From NCBI RefSeq assembly GCF_905220365.1, contig NC_061131.1, positions 7,539,318 through 7,603,317 on the forward strand: DNA of 64,000 bases, in the 5' to 3' direction. The notes below the pieces were generated by a model that worked only from the letters and a program-made list of their open reading frames with translations, made no database searches and had not been told where the DNA came from. The translations under genes and the position numbers were made by a program. This DNA is from Vanessa cardui. Its lineage: Eukaryota; Arthropoda; Insecta; Lepidoptera; Nymphalidae. The first letter of the stretch is position 1, and every line of letters starts with the position of its first letter. Shown here in pieces: positions 27,517-37,900 of this stretch.

Positions 27517-27848
27517 ATAATTTCTCGAGTCGAAATGGCCCAGTGGTTAGAACGCGTGCATCTTAACCGATGATTGCAGGTTCAAACCGAGGCAAGCACC
27601 GCTGATTCATGTGCTTAATTTGTCTTTATAATTCATCTCGTGCTCAGCGGTGAGGAAAACATCGTGAGGAAACCTGCATGTGACAAATTTCATAGAAATT
27701 CTGCCACATGTGTATTCCACCAACCCGCATTGGAACAGCGTGGTGGAATATGTTCCAAACCTTCTCCTCAAAGGAGAATAGGCCTTTAGCCCAGCAGTGG
27801 GAATTTACAGGCTGTTGTTGTTGTTTGTTTGTTGTTGTATAATTTCTC
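27517..27848 (+). mobile_element. tRNA-derived SINE (Metulj-like), copy C, with target-site duplication
   Basis: Most complete copy, body 27527-27838: A-box gcccagtggttag, B-box ggttcaaaccg, full body and a TTG/TTTG tail. A perfect 10-nt direct repeat ATAATTTCTC lies at 27517-27526 and 27839-27848. Lies downstream of the GTPase gene in the opposite orientation. Confidence 0.9.
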
Positions 27849-28526
27849 ACATATGAAAATAGTATAGAAGTATTTAAAATAAATAAAACAATCAATGTAA
27901 TTCAAATATTGTATTTAGGTTTTCAGTTCATTTAAAATGATTTAAACATAAATTTCATCTAATATCAAAATACAATACTCAGGTAGGTAAAAATAACTAA
28001 GCTAAGTTTCTGGTCCGTATTTGTAATTGAGAGGCAAATTCTTACAATTAATAGGATATAAGGGAAATTATAAGCTAATTATAGGTGGGTCAAACTTATA
28101 CATTAAAAACGGTCAAGTAACTCTATCTAAAATACAATAAATTCGTATTCATTCTGCGAAACCTGTTACAGAATTAATCTTGAAATTAATTAGCGCTGTT
28201 AATATAAAAAACATATTACTAAAACAGTGAATGAAGTCAGGTTGCGCAACAGTAATGAATCAAAAATTGCTTAAGGTTGTTATTGTGAAATTAACTGGAC
28301 AGTAAAAAACATATGAATGAAATTGACAATACAATAACTTGTAAAAACTAACAATAAACCTTCAAATCTCTCAAATATGAAACGCTCAATGATAAGTGCG
28401 TTAAAAACACTTAAAGTCATCGATAAGGCGAGGACAGTTCACAATAAATACTAAGAAATATGTTTAAAATTCACCCTGTATGGTAAGTTAATACTTATGT
28501 ATATTTCAAAAAATACGATAATATCT

Positions 28527-28532
28527 TTTATT
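28527..28532 (-). terminator. candidate poly(A) signal AATAAA of the GTPase gene
   Basis: The first AATAAA I see downstream of the stop codon on the minus strand, about 340 nt past it. AT-rich DNA yields this hexamer often by chance, so this is a candidate only. Confidence 0.35.
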
Positions 28533-28872
28533 GACAAAATTTAATAACACCTCAAAGTTCTTGAGTTAAAAAACGAGTAATACAATATTACAATTTATCT
28601 CATCAATATAAGGAAAATTCTCATAAAACGTTTAAGAATAACTTACATCACGGGTAAAATTTCCGACTGCGTCGTATACGAGTAAATATAATACAAGAGT
28701 ATATTAATTCGCTAAAATCATTAAGTCAGCATCCAATGCTACTTTCCATTCCAACTTCAAGTCAATCAAGACTTCAGCCCATGACTCCGTCAGAAAGCTT
28801 TCGCGACTTGCGGAAAGACAACAAACCCCTTCGAGGGGTAAACGAGACCAATAATTTAATCGTTTTGATAAA

Positions 28873-28941
28873 TCATATGCTGAGCGACGGTCGTTTCTTT
28901 CTTACGCTTTTGTTGCTCAAGCCGAGGATTGTACCAATTAC
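28873..28941 (-). CDS. GTPase coding exon 6 (C-terminus)
   Basis: Acceptor is CTCTTCACACAG|GTAATTGG, in phase with exon 5. Encodes VIGTILGLSNKSVRKKRPSL then SI and a TGA at 28875-28873. The join SVSK-VIGTILG gives a coherent amphipathic end followed by a basic tail without a CAAX cysteine. This is weaker than the other exons because it is short, but phase, acceptor and stop all fit. Confidence 0.82.
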   Translation of the reverse strand, partial: VIGTILGLSNKSVRKKRPSLSI

Positions 28942-31900
28942 CTGTGTGAAGAGATAACATACTAATTATAAATAAATTTAATACATTTTTAAACGTTTTG
29001 ATTACCTAAAAAAAAAATATAGACTAATCGGTCTACATCGTCGTACGTAATACATAAATTAAATTTGGCCTGAATTACATCGCTTGCAAAATGCCACAGT
29101 ATAATTTTATAAACTGCCTAGTAAAATTGTAATTAAAATATTCTTTATATTCTAAAATTATTTTTATTTACATTATAAAAATGCGATTTAAGAACAGTGT
29201 TTTTTTTTAAATAATAATACCTTTGACACAGAGTAAGCAGCAAGTTTGCGGCGCGGAGTGGGCAAGAGCATGGCAAGCGCTCGCGCCTCCCGCAACAATG
29301 CGTGGAAAGCGAGCGCTGCGCCCGCGCACGATTCCGCCGCTGACACTTCGTAAAACTGACACCCGAATCTCAACGACATCTCTTGTCCTTCTTCTGTCTT
29401 AACAACTCTATTAAAACAAATAACACTATATATATTACGTGAAAATATCGTATAATTATAGATATAAACTTAAAGATATTTTTTAAATCAAATAATTTTT
29501 AAACATACTTTGTTATTATCGTTAATACTAAAATGTACAACAATTAAGCTTATTTTTATATGTATACCAAATATTTATATAGGTATATTAATATCATACT
29601 AAATTTTAAAACATCACATAAGAAAATTAAAAACGTCAGTAATGCAAAATATTACGATTGTTCAATATGAGTGAGCCAGTGTAACTACAGGCACAAGGGA
29701 CATAACATCTTAGTTCCCAAGGTTGGTGGCACGTTGACGATGTAAGGAATAGTTAATATTTCTTAAAGCGTCATTGTCTATGGGTGATGGCGACCACTTA
29801 CCATCAGGTGGCCCATATGCTCGTCGAAAAAATTTTCTATGTGACTTTGTATGTAAGGATAAATTTAAAATACGTTTTAAAGTTCTAAACTATCGATATC
29901 GTCGCATTTAAAAAAAAATTGCGAATATAATAACACCTTATTTTCAACTTTCGTTTTATGAAACATTGCGTCAATAACATTATGTGCTTATTTAGAACGG
30001 TATGTTTGTAATTCTTGGTATTGAGCTACCATCACAGAAATGCAAGAAAGCGACGCCAGTATTCTTGGACCATTCACATCGCCCGACGGTCGCTGTGTAA
30101 TACTACACAGTTCAAGTAAAAGTGGCATAACTACATAATAATGTCCCATAATAGCTATATTCTTCCAACCGTAGTTTCATTTCATAATATTTACAAAGAT
30201 TTATATTTGTGCCTTGTTATTCCACGGATGGAAATTTCTAAATGTTTCTAGTTTAAATAAATAATTTGCGTCTTGTTAGCAAATATTTTCAAATGGTTTT
30301 TATGCTTCATTACGTCATAATGCTTTAAATATCAACTATCGAATAAGATTATAGACTTGGATCATTTATTTTGAATTATATTAACCTAAATAATTAAACT
30401 ACGTCATAATTGTTGATATAACTGTCATAAATTTAACAAGTTCCTTAATTTAGAACCTAAATGATGTAAAATGAGAATATTGATGTTCAACGAAGAAAAT
30501 TTTACATTATGAAGGTCTTCATATAATTTAATAAGTATTCAAATCCTACCTGGCGTGCTCCAAATCCCTCTTATTCCCAAGTAGGGTGACAGCAGAACAT
30601 CCGGGCAATCTAGTCCGTTCCAGGAGTGCCAACAGCTCAGCCGCAGCTAGGAATGAGCGTCGGTCACACACAGAGTAAACTACCGCAAAAGCGTCACCCC
30701 AGCGAAGGTGCTCTGCTAAACAGCCCCGTTTCTATTGAAAAAATAAAAAAAATATAATTAATTTTTTGTTTTTTAAAATAGAAAAATAAATTTATTATTA
30801 TTTATCTGTTATAAATAACTAATACTCACTGCACACCCGCAGGTATCCAAAACCTCAACTTCTGATGTGACACCATCAAAAGAAACTCGATGCTGATATA
30901 AGAAATCTAAAAAAAAAAATAGAATATTTAATTTAAAATATTCAACATAAACGATGAATATGATCGCATATCATAATTATTTCGCAATTTCTTATAACAA
31001 ATATAACATTTTCGCAAGCGACCTTGTTATGAAACATAAAAAGAGCATAGCATCAATCACGGGATTGCGAAGGGGAATTGTGATGTAACGTGCCGGGAAT
31101 TTTAAATTTCCACGCAATCTTCTAAAAAGTCATTGCCCGAGTTAGTGGCGCCGGCCTCGTCCAGCCTTGGCTATCGCTGATACACTTGCCAATTTCGCAA
31201 ATAAACTATTGGCATCTGACACTTGGCAGAGTGTAAGGGCTTATCTTCAGAAACTATTTGATACCAACCATAGTACTCAATGCAACTTTGAACTTAAAAA
31301 GTACATGTTATTTTATATCCTATTTATTACTGGTTGAAAAAGATATTCACGGCATATTTGAGAATTAGTGATTATATCAACAATCACTCTTACAAAAGAT
31401 ATCGTTTTTAAATTACATCAATATTAATTTTTAATAATATTTTTTAAAAAACTGCTTGATAAAAAAACTCCATTAATAAAATTTAACTTACCACCGGTCG
31501 AGCTATATTCTCCTATGTATCTCTTTGTTAGGTAGCGAACCACCACAGCTGTAACAAAACAAAATTATATTTAATCATGATACAACAAAAACAGAATGAA
31601 AACATATATAGATTTCATAAATATTTATAATAAAATTATTTTATATCATTTTATTGAATAGTAGCAAATAATATGCAAGTTTGCAACAGAGAAAGCAATT
31701 AGCAACTTATTGGTAAAAGGTGCCACAAAAGTTTATTCTTGAATAAATTTATAGCTACAAGCCTCAATTAGAGGGAAAGCAGACAAAGGACTAGTAATTA
31801 ACACGAATGGTTAAATTGGCTAATCAGATATAGAACTACGTCTAATACAATTGAACAAGTCAATAACGCTATCCGTTTCATTGGACTAGGGGCTTATAAG

Positions 31901-34900
31901 GGGGTAAATTTCGGTAATTCCGAATTTGAATCCGCACCAATGATTATCAAGAAATGCTGAATAAGTCCGGAAATAACTTTAAAACTATCCTGGACCTAAT
32001 CCTGAAGTGCTAAACGGTGTTTGCCTACTTGAGAAGCCAGATTAACCTCAAATATCAATGAACGTGGCCAAAATTCGCCCAAGAGCTCATATTACTATTA
32101 TATAAGATTTCTGATACGACAAACAAATTTACTCAGTGCTACATTGAGCAAACCCGTATAGTATGGGTATAGTTTCAAATATTCTACCAAACAACAATCA
32201 TAGTTTTATCATGTTCCAGTTTAAAGGATGAATGAGCCAGAGCAACTACAGGAAGACAGAAAATAACGCCTTAGTTCCTAAGACTGGTGGCACATTGCCG
32301 ATGTAAGGGATAGTGAAATATTTTTTGTCGTGCGTAAGTGGGGGATGCAACAACTTGACATGACATTTAAAAGAAGAACAGGTTATGTTCTTTCATCATT
32401 CAATTTAAATTCTCTTTTTTTGTTCAATTCTCAATATTTTGCTAACGTAATCAAAATAGTATATACAACGGAACAGTTTTAATAATTAAACTTAAGAACA
32501 TAGTTATCAAAATAATTGAGAATCGTAAGAATTTAATAGTAAATATCCTACAGAAGAACGATGAATTTCAGATTAGTGCTGTTGTAAAAACTTAGTCCAA
32601 TCGGCATGTTTATATAAAAAAATAACAAGAATGGACTCTATAAATGACGAAAAATAATTTCTGGTTCAATAAAAGACAACAGTTACGATGTCGTATACCG
32701 AATGATTTATTCATTAGTTAACAAATACGATTTAAATGTTGCTAAAAGCGCCATGTTTCAATAGTAACAATGATAACAATACGTCAGTTGCAGTTAACTC
32801 TTATATCGAAACAGTTGCTGCAATAGTGAGTTGGATAAGGAAAATAAATTCTTCAACTAATCATTTCATTAGGGCACGTCGGTATTATCATCTTAGCTTA
32901 CTCCGTTTATCTCCGACAAATAATTACAAAATGATTTTTTTATTAATAACTTGTAGTCACCAGCGGCTTCTCTCGCGTTTTAGAGTGTTGGTTGTCATGT
33001 GTCAGGCAAAAAAAAGTAGTCTATGTCCTTTCTTAGAGTTCAAATTTGCTTCAGACCAAATTTCATCAAATTCGGTTCTGCGCTTAGGTCATGAAAGAGC
33101 CATAGACAAACAATGTTATTTAGACATTTATAATATAAATAAAGGTTAAAAAATTGCTAGCATTCTTCTTGCTACCATTTTACGCGGTCCAAATTTATAC
33201 AGTAACATTCTATTTTGGAACTATACTATACTACTTGTACTATTTTATTGAATAAAAGTTCGTTATATAGACCCATATATACAATTCGTAAATTAAATAG
33301 GATAAGCAGAAACGATTTTGATAAAATTTCGAGATTGATTATGCGTGTAATATAATATCACAGACGTGGAGTAAAAACTGTTATCCTGTATTATATGCTG
33401 AAATAACCAAATCAGTAGTAGCATTTCGAAATCAACTATTACAATAACATACCAAATTGTATAAAAAAAACTATATATGGCTTGATTACTCTAAAAAATG
33501 CCGTAAGAAATAATACTCAGCAAGTACCTATACTAACTAAACAAAACTAGCCTTAGCCTTTTGCTAAACCGTTAAATTCGAATATTTTATTAATGCAATT
33601 AAATTCACACAAGACCAAAAGCAATCTTGCTATATGGCAGCTATATTGAAACTTGACAACAACAAATTATAATTGTTTTTTTTTTTTCAAAAGTAAAGTA
33701 ATTAATGATTTTATCAAAATTTCGCAAAAGTAATATATTACAATCAAACAACTTGTCTTGTTATCAAAACATGCAAAATAAACTTCAACTTGAGCTGAAG
33801 GACCAATTAAACTAACAAGCACTTTCACTACTGATAAGCGTCGGTTAAGGCAACCAAAGAATATTTTTAAGCGAAGAAAAAAGTGTGTGAAAATAATTCA
33901 CAGTTTTTTAGCCTCATATGGACTTACATTTTGGCCAAGATAATTGTAATTTTCTCATTTCAATAATAATCTCACTCGAACAAAAAATAGAGCATGAACA
34001 AACAAACAAGCTTAGACTTTCATGTGAAGGGTCTCATGAAAATCGTATTAATTCACAGAACACACCGGAATGGTAACGGTAACGAGGTCTATAACGGTAT
34101 CGCGTGAAACAAGGCGAATTTAAGTGATCATGTTTACTGAATACGGTAAACGGTAGCTGAAGGTATACGTTAATTAAGAGAATCGGATGAGGTGATCGAG
34201 ATGTGGTCCCAAATGTCTATCTGCCACCTGTTAATTGGAATTTAATAAGATCGTTGTTGTTTCTGTTCATCGATTAAAAAAAAAGGATTCGAATAAGCTT
34301 TCTCCCAAAACAGCACACGCATGACCTACTAATTTGAATTTCTCTGCCTGTAAATATTGACAGTGATATGTTTCTAAACAATGAAGTTTGACTGCATGAC
34401 CTGGAAATCCAGAAATCTGAATGCTATTATTTACACGTCAACTATGCATCAAAATTATAGACAATTAACTTTTAATAAAGCGCTGCTCATTCGTGATTAG
34501 TCACTGTTCTTTTTCTTTTACGCTAATAGTATCATTTAAAACGACTCATCGTTGAGAATCTAACATTGAAAACAAATAAGTTCTGTGAATTTCCTCATTA
34601 TATTTTTAGCTCGCTGATCTGGTAAGCGTAACGTTGAAATATTTCACATAATATTTTGTAAAATCGCCATCTGACGTGGCGCACTAAATATCGCTTAAGA
34701 TTAGGCGGGTGAGTAAATGCGAGTTGTAGAGTAGGGGCGTTCCAAGCAGACGGTCGGCAGGGTGACTCACGGCGTCTGTCAGTGGCCGGTGGCATGCGGC
34801 TGCGGCTACTATGGCACACTATAAATATAACTGCAACTGGCATTTAGACGTTCTCGATCTACGATCCCGAAACGCATTCTGCGAGTTTTATGTCGTGTAT

Positions 34901-37900
34901 AATACACGGCCTAAATTTGATAACTATTTGTATCTTGATTTATGAAGTGAGAAATGGATCATCGGCATGCTACACATTTATTTTGTATTGTTAGAAGTAA
35001 ACTGTAGTGCGTAGATTGTTTTGAGAATAATAATATTATTATTGTAATCTTGTTATTACTAAAGTTTACGTAGCCGTCATATGTTATTATTATTATATAT
35101 AGGATATAATATTAGTCTTTTTTTTAAATTAAACATACTTTTGACTTTAACTATAATATTACATACTTTTGAAAATAGATTAGGATTAATAAATAATACG
35201 AGTTGACATGTCTCGTTTCGAAGCAAATACTTTTCAAATTATTATATGTTATAAATATATATTCACAAGCTAATAGGTATGGATTTCAATTACAGATAAA
35301 ATTATTTTGATACAAAAAACACAAATTTCCCTTTAAGAGGACCATTGGTGGTAAATATTTACATTACAATACTGACATATAAACTATGCTAATACCATGC
35401 GTAACGTTCGAAACAAATATATGTTTAAATTGGCCGTATCGTGGGAAATATCTGCCATCGCTAAATACTTTCAATCTTCGCAATAGTTACTTAATCGATG
35501 GCGACATCAGTCACAGCGCCTTACCCAATATATCTTAATTGTTATGTTAATGTGTTGAGTGTTTCCAAGACGACATCCGAATACAACTACGATAAATCAA
35601 TTTCACTCGCTAGCTTTCGCTGACTTATTGTTTATACTTTCTATTACATAGGCAACGTTATTTATTATCGAATAGCAACATTTCACGGATTATTCAACAA
35701 TTATGCTAGGCGATTTATTAATGCCTGTATAGACCTTAATTAATTCCATAACACCTACAACAATCGTATCATTTATATTGACGATTTATTTCGAAATATC
35801 GATGTTTTCATTTGATTGAATATACCACGATCGGTTCATTTGTGGGAAGAGGTAATGTTAATGCTTCGTTCGTACGGTCGTTAAGATAAATTACAAATAT
35901 AATGTATTCGATACATCAATTGTTTCTTTTCTCTCAAAATAAGAAAGAGACTTGTTTTTACTTTCAAAATTACTTTCAAATTTGTGACAGAGTATTAAAC
36001 AACTTAATGTATTTTAATTAATTAAATAAAGTCAATGTAATTAACGAAATTGTTATTATAAACTTGTAGCTAAATCAATAAAATGACAATACTTTAAAAT
36101 CGATTAACAGAGAGAACAGTCGTTAAATTTGCTGTTAAAATATAAACGCTTTAAACTGAATATTAATTTGAAAATTTAATGATTAATTTTATCGACTTTA
36201 TTTTAATTAAATCAATTGTAATATATGTATTTATTTATTTTTATTTCTCACGATACTTAAACCAGTCCAATAATAATGATATTTTGCAAATAAATATATC
36301 AACCTAAATTTTATTGACAGTTTGTTTACTTCCAAGATATCATATCGATATCTGTGTTTCGCACCTTAAAACTTTTAGGTAACCTAGAATGCCCTTGTTT
36401 GCTCAGATATTGTTACCTTAATCCTTAATAAGGTTAGTGTCACACGACACGGTAACTCAAAACACGAACGTCTCTATCATATCTTCTCTTAATCCGTTGC
36501 AAATTATATTTTTTTCCGTTCCCTGCTTTCTCTTGTCTGCCTAACAGTAAAGTTTAATTGCAATCACAGATCTTTAAATCGTTGATTTAAACGCATCCGC
36601 TATACTCACAATTAAAAAACGCATTTCATTTTAAATGTTAACATTAATTTGTTTATTTTACCTTTTAACCCCTTCAAAAATAATAAAGCTATGAATTGCC
36701 GTACTCAAGAATTGTTAAACACAACTGAACAATTTAGGAGTAAGAAAATAACTGAGATTTTTATTCGTGAGATATTTTGTATTATAGGTATTAAGTGCCT
36801 TGTGTTTTTATATATAAATATACGTTTTATTTAAACTCTCGAAAGGAGTCTAATTTCGCGTATGTATTTGTGTTCCAAAAGGATCGCACGCTATACAATT
36901 TGTTACAGTACTGCTGTATAACTCGTTTCGCTTTATTTAAATTCACTAACCACACCATAACAAACCTCTTTATAAGAAATATCGACTAATTATATTTTTT
37001 TTTTAAATTAATTAATAGTTGTAATTAACACATATTACTCAATACGTCTAGCGCTCTTGCGGAAGCGAAAATGTTTATGAGAGACACGAGTTTGCGATAT
37101 TGCGCACATTTTTACTTTTTATTGAGGTTAGACATTAGAATATTTTGTTGAGTTACGTACAATTCGTGAGTTTTATTTGGGTAATATAAAACCACATAAG
37201 TTATATTATTTTTACTAGTACCTACCTACAACTGAATCATTTTAAGACACTTTTTTAAGTATGTTCGTCTGTTTGATGAGGCACAAAAATCAACGTTAAC
37301 AAAATTAAAAACGTATCCCGTTTGTGTTTGTTATTTTGAACGGTATAGATGAAAGTTGAAAAAGATTAATCGAAAAAGTTATACATATATCAGATTCTGA
37401 AATTGGTTTAAAATAAATAATTTAATTTATTTTAGCCTTATACAAATGTATAATACATGAAAAATATCCAGAAATGTGGTGTGTGGTGCATTTTTAGTAT
37501 ACAGTATACAAACTGCTGATTACTGCTCAGAGTTTATTATATACATATCTTTCATAATACAACATTTTTACACATTTTACTTTGGAAATTTAACTTGCAA
37601 AATTCCGATAACAGATTCTTCGACATTTTTTGAAACCCAATAGTGAGTATCAGTGATTAATCTAAGCCCTGAACCAATGATATCGCAATATGGTGTCCAA
37701 TGTTGTTTATTTGGCTTTTTTCCTGCTGTGGTTGAAATAGAGTATACATTTCATTTATTAGCATATTAATTTCCGCCTTCGTGAGAGAGAAAGAGGAAGG
37801 GGTCCAGATTTAGGGATAAAAGGTACCTATGTATGTTGCCGTCTAAAGTATAACAAATCTCTGTGCCAAAGAGTCAGATCTCGTAAGCCGTTCTGACGTG

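Noticed and set aside
27644..27895. 83-residue minus-strand open frame
   Set aside because: Antisense frame through the SINE at 27527-27838.
29188..29379. Stand-alone 63-residue minus-strand protein
   Set aside because: It is the middle of GTPase exon 5. Coding continues upstream of its ATG to 29407 and is spliced at 29221; the LFKKKHCS tail is intron read-through.
32736..33149. 137-residue plus-strand open frame, the longest in the window
   Set aside because: Its second half is the retroposon at 32950-33150 and its first half is AT-rich intron sequence; no protein motif.
34890..35000. Coding start downstream of the intron-1 TATA box
   Set aside because: The first ATG gives about 35 codons of unremarkable sequence with no donor that preserves a sensible frame.
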